A stretch of 64,000 bases of DNA from Acestrorhynchus altus (lineage: Eukaryota; Chordata; Actinopteri; Characiformes; Acestrorhynchidae). This document shows, in pieces, positions 46,701-54,629 of the stretch. The position numbers and the translations under genes were made by a program. The DNA is taken from positions 27,008,604-27,072,603 of the forward strand of contig CM067510.1 of NCBI GenBank assembly GCA_034509495.1, written 5' to 3'. Numbering within the stretch: position 1 is the first letter of the stretch; every line of letters begins with the position of its first letter. The notes beneath the pieces were generated by a model. That model was not told the DNA's origin, searched no databases, and was given only the letters and a program-made list of their open reading frames with translations.

Positions 46701-48081
46701 CAAATCATATCCTGATTGTAGTGCAATGTAGTGTAAATACGTTCACCATTCTGCTGAGTTTAGAGGCAGATTATCTAAAAGAGGTGACTCAACACTCGCC
46801 CTTATTTTCATGTTACTACTTTACCCTCCCGTCTCAGCATTATCATCCATGTCAAACACATTCCGGCAGCAACCTTTTTATGAAGTTAGTTTTTACAGCT
46901 CCTCGCAAATACCTTTGACATAAACATAAACTTACCAACACTAATGGTATCAACCTGCTCCTGTTAAATAAGGAGGGGACTCTGCAAAACCAGCACAGAA
47001 GAAAGAAATAAGCACGTTTGACAGAAAAGGTTCCACCACCCTTTCCACTGCTGCTTCTTCCATCTTTGTAATGAGTACATTTTCTTGTCAGAAATGTTCC
47101 TTTTAAGACCTTTGTGGTTGTGTAGTGTTTGTGGTGGAATCTGGGGGTTGTGTAGTGTTTGTTGTTGTCAAGAGGTTGTGTAGTGGTTGGTGTACACAAC
47201 CATGCCTAATTTCAGACATTGGTTAGGGGTATAAAGCCCCCCAGCATTGATCCATGGAACTGTGTTCTTTGGAATGATGGCACTCCATTACATACTTTTG
47301 GGATTCATTTTGAAGTTGAGGATCAGATGGGGTGGTGATCATCCAACATCCTGACCTCACTAGCTCTTTGCTGTTGTTGCTGATTGCAATTAAATCCTTG
47401 CAGCAATGCTGCAGAATCTAGTAGAGTCTTCTCTTGACAACAGACACAGTTACTCTGTGTCTGACCAAAATTCAAAATCTGTGTAATACTGCCTTTTGAT
47501 GTCAAGATCTCATTTTTGAGAATAATATGAAGGGTCATTTGGAGTGGGAGGGGTTTATTCTATTAGAGTTAAATGGGTGGGATAGATCATATCAGAGGAT
47601 AACTGAAGGAAAATCTTATCCTGTCATAGAAATATGATGGGGAGGGGCTTATGATAAGTGGAGGGGGAGGGGTGTATCCTATCAGAGTAAAGTATTTTTG
47701 TTCTATAGGTAATGTAACGTCTGTTTTTCCTGTTTTTCTGGGTTTTTTTCTCCACAGAAACAAAATTTCCAGAGCCTCAGCTGCCCTGGCTTTACTGGTG
47801 ATGACTGCTGCCTATCAAGCCAAACCCCACCCTCAGTCAGGAGTCCTGCCCCCAAGAACAACATCCCACCCTCCTCCTCTGCTTGTGAGCAAGGGGCGGA
47901 ACCTCGACACAGCCCCAAAGAGGTCTCGACTGTCATCAACGAACCAGATGGAGACATCTCCAGACGTATAGGCTGGACAGCCAATGGGAAAGATTGGGAG
48001 CCTCCGTGGGTGGGACTTTGTGAGCTGAGGAGGGACGTGCTGGGCGGAGAGCTTGATATTGAGCAGATTGAGAGAAACTGA
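33635..48081 (+). CDS. fam53b: FAM53B / Simplet (coding part of gene, 4 coding exons)
   Basis: Coding segments 33781-33858, 36020-36074, 42532-43241 and 47758-48081 splice in phase to 388 codons. The product matches the FAM53 family. The N-terminus MVIIHTKTLEKKGVDD corresponds to human MVMVLSESLSTRGADS, and MSQGTALFSCAIT follows. Conserved blocks are APPSKRQCRSLS (101-112), CRSPWRP (120-126), MQRSSSFSLPTRSN (165-178), LSRSRSQPCVLNDKK (242-256), the basic GVKRRRP (258-264), RPSLDLAKM (271-279) and the C-terminal ELDIEQIERN (379-388). The MQRSSSFSLP and LNDKKIGVKRRRP blocks point to FAM53B rather than A or C. Human FAM53B is about 422 residues. Fish Simplet/FAM53B is reported to act in nuclear beta-catenin localisation, cell proliferation and fin regeneration; that is family knowledge. 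The protein is Ser-rich, probably disordered and probably nuclear. No enzyme domain is seen. Confidence 0.93.
33728..33787 (+). other. Overlapping uORF in fam53b leader
   Basis: An ATG at 33728 opens a frame of 19 codons (MPRSSMYWNMLRQRCVLPW) ending at TGA 33785-33787. It is out of frame with, and overlaps, both candidate fam53b start codons (33769 and 33781). If translated, it should lower initiation at the main start. Confidence 0.6.
33859..34313. other. fam53b intron, first part
   Basis: Unique sequence with no repeat that I can name, up to the Tc1-like insertion. Confidence 0.55.
34314..35310 (+). mobile_element. Tc1-like transposon, decayed, in fam53b intron
   Basis: The left terminus is ACAGTGGGGTAAAAAAGTTC. 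Transposase-derived parts follow in order: SQLSKDTR-like region near 34650, GNIMFWGCFSAK near 35005-35035, VFQHDNDPKHTA near 35140-35170, and ADFNPIENLR near 35240-35265. The catalytic DND context is thus visible. Frameshifts and stops break the frame, and the 3' part including the right terminus is missing. Confidence 0.85.
35311..35640 (+). mobile_element. Second transposase-like fragment
   Basis: Near 35506-35540 one frame reads IFSDESHFC, the D-E region motif of Tc1/mariner transposases, followed by VENFWDVV near 35586. It follows the preceding element directly but belongs to a different part of a transposase gene, so it is a separate fragment. Confidence 0.5.
36020..36074 (+). CDS. fam53b: fam53b 55-base coding exon
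   Basis: The acceptor is TTTCCACAG|CGCC and the donor is ACAG|GTATGT. It encodes RQPPTMSQGTALFSCAIT (residues 27-44) plus the first base of Glu45. The MSQG-TLFSC core is conserved in human FAM53B. It is a small exon that would be missed without the family match. Confidence 0.9.
36075..36611. other. fam53b intron sequence
   Basis: Contains a short CT tract near 36364-36377. Otherwise unique. Confidence 0.55.
36614..36783. mobile_element. MITE with CCGTATTTTCCGGACTATAA ends
   Basis: A 22-base perfect inverted terminal repeat at 36614-36635 and 36762-36783, starting CCGTATTTTCCGG. It is flanked by TA on both sides, which suggests a TA target-site duplication. The 170-base interior holds ATAAGCCGCA repeats and an A-run. 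This is a common teleost repeat and is non-coding. Confidence 0.92.
37085..37600 (-). mobile_element. Tc1-like transposon remnant in fam53b intron
   Basis: On the reverse strand this holds the middle and 3' part of a Tc1-like transposase region. The forward strand reads CCCCATGCTTCACAGTTGGT and GTCCAAAGGACATTGTTCCA. It ends near TTTTCACGACTGTAT, similar to Tc1 termini. Frames are broken. Confidence 0.7.
37785..38665. repeat. Degenerate TACTACCTACAAGGCCTCAGG tandem array
   Basis: Roughly ten diverged units of about 75 to 95 bases. Recurrent words are TTAGCCTGG, ACTACxTACAAG, GCCTCAGG and GGTAGTATTTGT, with TTAGTTTAG and T-runs between them. Divergence is high, so the array is probably old. 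Confidence 0.6.
38666..39239. other. fam53b intron sequence
   Basis: Unique sequence. No exon is supported. Confidence 0.5.
39240..39640. repeat. GGTTGCTATGGTGTT minisatellite
   Basis: Degenerate units of GGTTGCTATGGTATCCCxxGTGGT. It is the complement of the array at 8940-9330 and sits in the same orientation as 50775-51060. A fish SINE-tail-like string GTCTGCTAAATGCTGTAAAT lies at 39399-39418. Confidence 0.8.
39641..40183. other. fam53b intron sequence
   Basis: Unique sequence. No exon is supported. Confidence 0.5.
40184..40216. repeat. (GT)n microsatellite
   Basis: A GT tract of about 32 bases. Confidence 0.95.
40490..40710. repeat. GTGTAGTAGG tandem tract and (GT)n
   Basis: Degenerate GTGTAGTAGxGxxTAGTA units at 40495-40620, then (GT)n with one TATG interruption at 40656-40709. 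Confidence 0.8.
41030..41180 (+). mobile_element. LINE 3'-end repeat with AAGAAG tail
   Basis: GGTTGCGTCAGGAAGGGCAT, then GGCGTAAAACTTGTGCCAAA, then TGTGGCGACCCCTAAAGGGA and GCAGCCAAAAGAAGAAGAAG. I recognise this as a very common teleost LINE 3' end with its short-repeat tail. It is truncated on the left. Confidence 0.8.
41820..42125 (+). mobile_element. MITE family B, copy 3
   Basis: Contains TTTTGTTGGAGTTAGTCTCT, ACTGTCCAGGGAAGACATTC, GGAGCATTGCTGAGGG and AGAGAAGACAGTGCCACTGC. The order is that of the family in the opposite orientation to copies 1 and 2. Termini are decayed. Confidence 0.78.
42532..43241 (+). CDS. fam53b: fam53b large coding exon
   Basis: The acceptor is TCCCGTTCCAG|AGCC and the donor is ACCCAG|GTAAGA. 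It encodes residues 46-281 and completes Glu45. It contains the main conserved FAM53 blocks: SISGLLRDLSLSE, PPSKRQCRSLSCSDE, CRSPWRP, QRSSSFSLPTRSN, SRSRSQPCVLNDKK, GVKRRRP and RPSLDLAKM. The RS-rich motifs and KRRRP suit phospho-dependent partner binding and nuclear import, by inference. Confidence 0.95.
43385..43585 (-). mobile_element. MITE family B, copy 4 (internally altered)
   Basis: GCACCCATTGCTGACACAGT and GATTTCAGAAGAAACT with GGTGTCCCAATACTTTTACC are family B blocks. Between them lies a GTAGAATGGTGTAGACTCG tandem-like insertion that resembles the array at 43670-43980. Confidence 0.7.
43670..43982. repeat. GTGTAGAAGACTGTAGA tandem array
   Basis: Many degenerate units of GTGTAGAAGACTGTAGAAGG (about 10 to 20 bases). 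Confidence 0.88.
43983..44460. other. fam53b last intron sequence
   Basis: Unique sequence. No exon is supported. Confidence 0.5.
44465..44590. repeat. 62-bp tandem duplication
   Basis: GCTGCTGATCTTTAATACCA starts at 44465 and again at 44527. The two copies are nearly identical for about 45 bases. Confidence 0.92.
44591..46329. other. fam53b last intron sequence
   Basis: Mostly unique. A long open frame at 44651-45178 has no family resemblance and is not called. GCAGAACATT (45397-45406) and AATGTTCTGC (45419-45428) form a perfect 10-base inverted repeat. A family B fragment (GTGTCCCCAAACTTTTGACT) lies at about 45875. Confidence 0.5.
46330..46500. repeat. TTTTAAGGCAGCTCAATAAA tandem repeat
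   Basis: About five degenerate units of roughly 32 bases containing TTTTAAGGCAG and (C/T)AATAAAG. Confidence 0.85.
46501..47204. other. fam53b last intron sequence
   Basis: Unique apart from short GGTTGTGTAGTGTTTG tandem words at 47108-47190. No exon is supported. Confidence 0.5.
47205..47480 (-). mobile_element. MITE family B, copy 5
   Basis: TTAGGGGTATAAAGCCCCCC, GGAACTGTGTTCTTTGGAAT and GGTGGTGATCATCCAACATC mark the family. It ends at GACACAGTTACTCTG without the terminal repeat. It lies less than 300 bases before the last fam53b exon. Confidence 0.8.
47758..48081 (+). CDS. fam53b: fam53b terminal coding exon
   Basis: The acceptor is TTTCTCCACAG|AAACAA. It encodes KQNFQSLSCPGFTGDDCC and continues to the conserved FAM53 C-terminus GGELDIEQIERN, with TGA at 48079-48081. 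Residues 282-388. The middle (about 300-350) is Pro/Ser-rich and poorly conserved, as in the family. Confidence 0.93.
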   Translation, partial: KQNFQSLSCPGFTGDDCCLSSQTPPSVRSPAPKNNIPPSSSACEQGAEPRHSPKEVSTVINEPDGDISRRIGWTANGKDWEPPWVGLCELRRDVLGGELDIEQIERN

Positions 48082-49169
48082 GAGACTGGAGGGAAAACAG
48101 AAGCTAAAACGGATAAATTGCAGGAAGTTTGATGCTTTCAAATGGAAGTTTATTAAATGTGGATATTATATCTAATATTTCTCATTATGATGTCTCATAA
48201 GAATATCCTAAGATTATTCAAGCTCATTTTAACTGGTTTAAGTGCTTTTATTGCACTGGGAGATGATTGATCCACTGACTGACACCAACAGCTTAGTTTG
48301 ACTAACTCAGACTAAAGTTACAGTGAGATTAAGGTGGGTTTGTAACAGTAGGGCCCATTCGGGAATTCCAACCGTGTCCCAGTAACAACACATTTACAAA
48401 CCTAATCCGAGCCTATGCCCACCTGGAACCCATTTATCCCACGTTGCTCCCCTGTGAGTCCCACCTGAGCCTGTTGGCTGGGTAAGGAGTTAAGTTGTTG
48501 GGAATTAAGCTTAATAATCTTATTATATTCGTGATGTGAGGAATATTAGATCTACTGCCTGCATATGAGACACTTTCACTTGCCTGGATCTACACTTCTC
48601 GCAGTGTCGCTGGATTTAGTGCTCTTTGAGGACATCATCTTTCCTGGCATCGTCTCTTCAGCAGCACTGGTCTAACAGCCTGGATTTCACTTTTTCTTCA
48701 CGTTCCTGTTTTGTGCTGTTGGAGCAGCGCGGAGTGTCAGGGTTGACGTATCATCCCGACTTTTGGAGCGAGACTCAGGAGAAGCGAACGCTTATGCAAG
48801 TGGAACTGTGGGACATTAGGATGACTCAGGTTGAAGCTTAAAGCGATAGTTCTGCAAAAGAATCTCATTTACACCGTTTTTACTCCAGATGTAGTTGATG
48901 TGAGTTCGCTTCTTTACTTTTGCACTGGAGCTACAAGACTAACCCAGCTCAGGCCTGCTGCACTTAGCTGAGAAAATGTAGATTCTGGGTCACTCGTGTA
49001 TTATTTAGTTTGTTTGTTTTTTTTTTTTATGTTCCACTACAACACCTACCATCGCAGTGCATTTTCAGTTCATAGAACAATTACCAGAATAATTACCATC
49101 TGAACCAAGATTCACAGCTCCTATCCAGTATCCAAGTTAGAGCTGCTGGTCTAATTGAGTTGAAATAGA

Positions 49170-49550
49170 ATGAATTTGAACATTTAAGTATGCATGCATA
49201 TGTTTGCATGTATGGAATGTTTGTTTATATGGGGTGTCTGAGTGTGTATGACCATGGGTGAGGTATGGTGGGATAGAAGTATGAGTGTTTGTGTTAGTAT
49301 TTGCGAGTATGGATGGCTATGGATGGTATGGGGAGCAGGAGTTGGTTTTAGTACAGGCATCTGCTGAGTATTGATGGTATGAATGAGTAAGTATGGATGG
49401 GTGTGGGGGATACGAGTAAGATTATGAGTGAGTATGTATAGGATGGTATGTATGAATGGGGGAGTATGGTATGTGTGGGTATGGGGGAGTATGTATGAGT
49501 ATATTAGTATAGATGGGTATGAGTTAGTATGGGTGGTATGAGGGAGAATA
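49170..49550. repeat. GTATGGGTGxG degenerate tandem tract in 3' UTR
   Basis: Repeated GTATGAGT, GGGTATGG and GGATGGTATG words over about 380 bases. They resemble the array at 54630-55650. Confidence 0.7.
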
Positions 49551-50269
49551 AATGAGTCATTTTACATGCAGTTCATTTAAAAACAGCTCATTTTGAAGTG
49601 CAGTATATTTTGAAGAAGGAATACTGAATCAGTATCATCCGATATTGTTGCCATCTCTATTCAGTTTCATAATTAGTTATACGTAATGTAGGTTAATTAA
49701 TGCATCAGTTAAATGTTCTGTAGACAAGCAGATAACACACTCTTAGTAGCAGCACTAATGATGACGAAGGTGTTGGCTACCTTAGTCTTGAAGCTCCACT
49801 GTTAAACTGAGGCAGCTAACTTTGATTTTGTTTCTCGGATGCATTTGGTGTACGAAGATAAAAATGTAAATTTGATTATTTTTTTGCCAAACTTGAAGGA
49901 GTTTTGGAATGTTGGAGCATAACGTGGAGCACATGTCTCTGATTGGTGCTCTGTATCACAGCTGCACTCTCATTGGTCGACTGGCACGTGGAGATTATGT
50001 AGCTTTTTCTTTGTTGAGGACGTGGAGCGCGTGAAGCGCAGCGTAGTGTTCTCAATGTGTTGAGTGTAGCCTGACTGCCTGTCTGTGCTGTATGAGGAGT
50101 GAACGGATGATGACTTCTTCCTCTCTTAGGGCTGTACACATTCTCTACTCCGTTCATTCCGAGAGTACACGGCATCACCACAACTGGGAAAAACGTATAA
50201 TAGAGGATAAGCAACTTTAAAAACTTTGAAGCTGTGGACTCCTACAATGGAATTGGACTTGCTATTGAA

Positions 50270-50325
50270 CTCACACACACATACATATACACACACACAC
50301 ACACACACACCGTACGCACGCACAC
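50270..50325. repeat. (AC)n microsatellite
   Basis: An interrupted AC tract followed by CGCACGC. Confidence 0.9.
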
Positions 50326-50774
50326 CCGCGCTTTTTTGAAAGCGTAAAGCTTAAAGGGCTTCAGGTTTTAACACTGAATGTTCATTTCAGTCGACTGAGT
50401 TTCCCCCTCTTCCCTTTTCAAGCTAATAGAGTTTAATTCTCTTTTTACAACGTGTAACTACAAAAGGCAAAGCGAAATGTACTTATTTCTATATGAATAA
50501 ACACTGTTTAAAATGTGTTTGTAAACTGGCTGATGACTCTTTTGTATATGTTTGTGTTGTTGTGAACAGTGTTACAGGTTTTATTCCAGAGGTTAAACCA
50601 ACTGGACTTAAAGATATGATGATTGTCATATCTTGACTATATGACATATGACTATTATGACTGTTTGTTTGTTTGTTTTTGTTTGTTTTACTAAAGGCAT
50701 CACCAAGAAGGAAAGTGCCTTCCTTAAAAAAAAAAACACAGAACGGATGCACAGCTAAACTGGATTCCATTTCC

Positions 50775-51060
50775 AGACAGTTGTCAGGCTGTTCCTATGT
50801 GGTTGCTAGGTGGATGTCATGGTGTTGACATGTGTTGCTATAACTTCCCAGGTGGTTGCTATGGTGTTAGTAAATGCTTGCTAGATGGGTGCTATAGGTG
50901 GGTACAACAGATAATGGCAGTTGATAAGGTGTTACTAGGGGGTTACTAGGCCATTCCTGTGCTACCTACTAATAGGCAGTTGCTATAGTGTCTGAGGTGG
51001 TTGCAGTGATGCTCCATGTGGTTGGCAGGTTGGTAGGGAGTTACTAGTATATTTGTATCA
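50775..51060. repeat. GGTTGCTAGGTGG minisatellite
   Basis: Degenerate units of TGGTTGCTATGGTGTT and GGTTACTAGG, the same family as 39240-39640. Confidence 0.8.
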
Positions 51061-51292
51061 TCCTGCCAAAACAAGTCTTCTCACACTGCAGCACCACTGA
51101 AGCTCAACACACTTGGAGGAGAAGACTAACTGCCAATTCAGTAATGTCAGCTAATAGACACTTGTCCTAGCTGTCCTAGATAGAGGACAGATATGTTCTC
51201 TGGAACTCCTGGCCTCTGGCTTCACCCAGAAATGAACCTGTGATCTCCTGTCAACTCACAACAGTCGAGAGCGGAGCCATTCAGGATAGGTA

Positions 51293-51400
51293 GAATATTA
51301 GAATAAAGCCAAATCGGTGGTCAGTGAAACTATAGTCTACCTGCAATTAACGGTGTCTATACCCAACTATAGAATGTTATTGGTATGTTATTTACGTCAC
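51293..51400. repeat. Dispersed ATTAGAATAAA block, third locus
   Basis: ATATTAGAATAAAGCCAAAT, GGTGGTCAGTG and GTCTACCTGCAATTAACGGT match the blocks in 30180-31230. Confidence 0.65.
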
Positions 51401-51568
51401 AGATAAACAGTTTTACGCATCTTTCTTAGATAACAGATAAACAGTTTTACTCAACTTCTTTCTTAGAGTTTTCCACTGTACCGTATCTCTCTCTCTCATA
51501 TACAATGACTCTTTACAGTCAGTTACAGCTGTAAATGCCAAATGGAAATATGCAAATGATTTGTAAAC

Positions 51569-51570
<2 letters not shown>

Positions 51571-51606
<36 letters not shown>
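51571..51606. repeat. (GT)n microsatellite
   Basis: A GT tract of about 34 bases. CACACACTGTTTACAG follows about 35 bases later. Confidence 0.95.
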
Positions 51607-51607
<1 letters not shown>

Positions 51608-51889
51608 ACAGTTTAAGGAAGTGGCCAGAAGCTTTCTGGTCACACACACTGTTTACAGTGGGTGTTTGCACAGGTTGTTGTGTATAAAACCCTCCTCAGC
51701 TTGGATCACTTCACAAAGTCTGACTCCAAACCAGCTAAAAGTCAGACCTTTCATAGTCAGAATTTGGCCTTAAAACAACCCTTATAGTTACAGTTTAGCT
51801 GAACTCTGTATGATCAGATCTGATCTGATCAGATGAGTTATAATAATCTCTTATTGATCAGAAAGATCATTTATGATGTCATTGTCAGT

Positions 51890-52157
51890 ACTGCAGTGAC
51901 ACTGACATAGTGGTGTGTCGGTGTGTGTTGCGCTGGTATGAGTGGATCGGACACAGCAGTGCTGCTGGAGTGTTTAAATCCCTTAGTGTCACTGCTGGAC
52001 TGAGAACCACTGACTAGAAATATCAAGGCGTGATATCAAATATCACTGATGAAGGAGTCGAGAACTACAAAGGGCTCCTGTATGGTTGGAGGAGCTGATA
52101 AAAAGGACAATGAAACATGGAGGTGGTCATAATGTTATGGCTGATTGGTGCATATAT
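51890..52157. mobile_element. Foldback MITE family A, copy 4
   Basis: GCGCTGGTATGAGTGGATCG, CAGCAGTGCTGCTGGAGTGT and TTTAAATCCC open the copy. It ends with the terminal repeat GGTGGTCATAATGTTATGGC followed by TGATTGGTGCATA. This copy keeps the right terminus that copy 2 lacks. Confidence 0.87.
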
Positions 52158-52479
52158 GTGTCTTCAAGGCAAGCTTTAATCTGAACCCCAGTCAGTAGTA
52201 ATCAATCATGTCGGTGTTCTCTACCCTAGTTCAGTAAATATTTCCTGAATGGCTCATTTCATCTGCAGCTCAGGGTTAAAATGTGCTGAATCTTGTTTAT
52301 AAATGAGTGGAGCTGTGCAGTGCGGACAGTGAGGGATAAGGCGCTTCTGTTCCAGAGAGATGTCTGATAGGAAAGCTACAGGAAGAGGCTAGGAGTGCTG
52401 ACGTCACTCTGCATGGACACTCTGAAAGCTGAGATTTGATGGGAAATGCTACATTATCATTTCAGTCACCACACCAAAA
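52158..52479. other. Unassigned intergenic sequence
   Basis: Unique-looking sequence. No gene is seen. Confidence 0.55.
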
Positions 52480-53010
52480 AAACGCACTGGACAAAGCGGT
52501 CTGACCCCAACTGACCACAGAGACGTCCTGGGTCTCTGGAGAACGTTATGAATGCCCGCTCTGTGCTTCATAATGACATTACAGCTCTGACCGTCCGCGG
52601 ACATTTATCTGAAATCATCGAAAACAACATATTTACCAACTTTATGGATGTGCTGCCAATTATCCTGTATAAAACCACCCGCCAGTGCAAAGAACCCTTT
52701 AAACAGAGTATCTAAATGGTTCCTTATTGTGTATGTTAATGATAAATGGTGCAACCCAGGACACATGACCATTAAAGTCAAACTGTCAGCCATTAACATA
52801 GTGGCAGACCAAAATATGGTACATCTCCTAGCAGTCGACAAACCCATTGATCACAGATGTCCTGTCAGTACAACACAGGTTTTCCAATAACAATCCCTGG
52901 GTTACACCAGATCTAAAGGCCCTTCTGGAAGAGAAGAGGATGGCATGCGGAGAGTACAGAGGAGCTGCGAAGGAAAATCAGGGAGAGCAAAGACCTGAAC
53001 AGAACACTCT
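52480..53010 (+). mobile_element. LINE ORF2 fragment (endonuclease to pre-RT region)
   Basis: One frame near 52540-52640 reads NARSVLHNDITALTV and another near 52880-52935 reads FSNNNPWVTPDLKALLEEKR, typical of the region between endonuclease and reverse transcriptase in CR1/L2-like fish LINEs. Frameshifts and deletions leave no intact protein. Confidence 0.72.
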
Positions 53011-53019
53011 TCAGAACAA

Positions 53020-53175
53020 TCTTCATACCTTACTGTATCATACCACACTCATTACACGTCATTGTGCCATCATACCTCACTGTAGCATACCTCATTTTAT
53101 CATCATACCCCACTCTATAATTTACACACTATATGGACCCATATCTTATCCTGTGCTATCTCTATATAACGTGAA
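53020..53175. repeat. CATACCxCACT tandem tract
   Basis: Degenerate CATCATACCxCACTxTA units over about 150 bases, next to the LINE fragment. Confidence 0.65.
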
Positions 53176-53514
53176 ATATTTGCTGCTATAGCTCAACACC
53201 GATACAAATCTCTGGAGTGATTTGAATAATATCAATGATCATCAAACTATGATTAGTATCACTATTTAAGTTACCGCTGTGACAGAATGGTACAAGTGCA
53301 ATGCTTACACAAATATTTACTTTGTCAGTACAATATCTAGTCAATACCTGTTCAGGAATGTGCAATATCTATCCATACAAGTCCACATGTTAACCTGTGA
53401 AACTGTAGGTTTCTTTATATTTATACTTCCTGTTAATAGATGTTTGCTCATTTATTTATTTCAACAGTAAATCATATATCAGATTCAGGTGCAAATTACT
53501 AGATCATTATTATT

Positions 53515-54532
53515 TTGGAGGAGCCTTTCTTATTTAAACCTCAGACATTAGTCTGGTTTGCTCTTGATTGCTGAAAAGAGTGGTATCCACAGAGCTCTCT
53601 GAGGCCTTCAGAACGAAGGTTGTAGATGAGTCTGGGAAGGAATTATTAAAATAAATCAGCCATTCCACTGTCTGGAAAATAATTGAAGTTGAAAAAAGTT
53701 GAAAACATCTGCCGAACATGGCCAAGTCAGGTCGTCTTAGCAAGTTCAGCCTATGAGCAGACCACAAGATGTGCAAAGAGCTCCCCAACAATCCAAAAAT
53801 GTCATCACGGGACCTAAAAGAAGCACAGTTGATGTCAAAGTGCCGCATCAGAAAGAGACCAAACAAGTATGATTTTCATAGGAGATGTGCAAGGAACCTT
53901 TAAGATTAAAGTTTGCCAGAGAACATCAACACAAAGATGTCAGATTAGTCCCCAATCCAACATTTGATTTTGACAGGATCTAAGTGTAAAGAATCTCTGG
54001 ATTCTAGGCTCTTCTAGCTAAGGATATTTTCTGACTGAACAGCAAAGCACTTTTGTAAGTCGCTCTGGATAAGGGCATTTGCTAAATGCCATTAATGTAA
54101 ATGTTAAAAGCAGGACTTTGGACAGATGAATCCAAAGTTGAATTATTTGGGCACAGTAATAGATGTTTAGCAAAAATCAAACCCAGCATTTGAGCACTTA
54201 ATAGCAGCTTTGAAGCATGGGGGTGGAAGTGTCATGGTTTGGCATTGCTTTGCTGTAGCAAGGTTTGGACATCTCTCTATCATAGCAACCACTACGAAAC
54301 CATTATTTTGTCAGATGGGGCTTGAGAAAAAAAGTATGACTAATACTGAAACACCACATAACTGAAAAGATTCTGCTGAGGAGAAACATCTAATTGACAA
54401 TAGTTCAGCCAAAAGTTATAGTATCAATATAGTTTTAATGATGATCAAATGTCCATATGAATACACATGTAAAAATATGTCAAAGGTGTTTATTGTATGT
54501 CCAAACCTTTTCACATGACTGTAGCTACAGCT
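53515..54532 (+). mobile_element. Tc1-like transposon with nested insertion
   Basis: Transposase-derived blocks run in order: GGTTTGCTCTTGATTGCTGA, GAAGGTTGTAGATGAGTCTG, AGGTCGTCTTAGCAAGTTCA, ATGTCATCACGGGACCTAAA, TTTGGACAGATGAATCCAAA (W-TDES region), and GAAGCATGGGGGTGGAAGTG. The right terminus CCTTTTCACATGACTGTAG is present. Frames are broken. A non-Tc1 segment of about 170 bases (53941-54110) interrupts it. Confidence 0.82.
53941..54110 (+). mobile_element. SINE/LINE tail nested in Tc1-like element
   Basis: GTAAGTCGCTCTGGATAAGG followed by GCATTTGCTAAATGCCATTA is the well-known 3' tail shared by several teleost SINEs and their LINE partners. It sits between transposase blocks that are contiguous in related Tc1 elements, so it inserted later. 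Confidence 0.72.
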
Positions 54533-54629
54533 TTATATTCTGCTGTAACAATGCAAATTTCCCCCTGTGAGATAATAAAAGTACCTTACCTTATTGGCTT
54601 GTCATGGTTCTATAGAGAACCCTTGAAGA

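Larger units (their letters stand above)
48082..50520 (+). promoter_or_regulatory. fam53b: fam53b 3' UTR and poly(A) signals
   Basis: AATAAA occurs at 49547-49552 and at 50496-50501. The second, in a U-rich context followed by GTGTTTGTAAAC, looks like the better end and gives a UTR of about 2.4 kb. No intron or other gene is seen. The exact end is inference. Confidence 0.5.
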
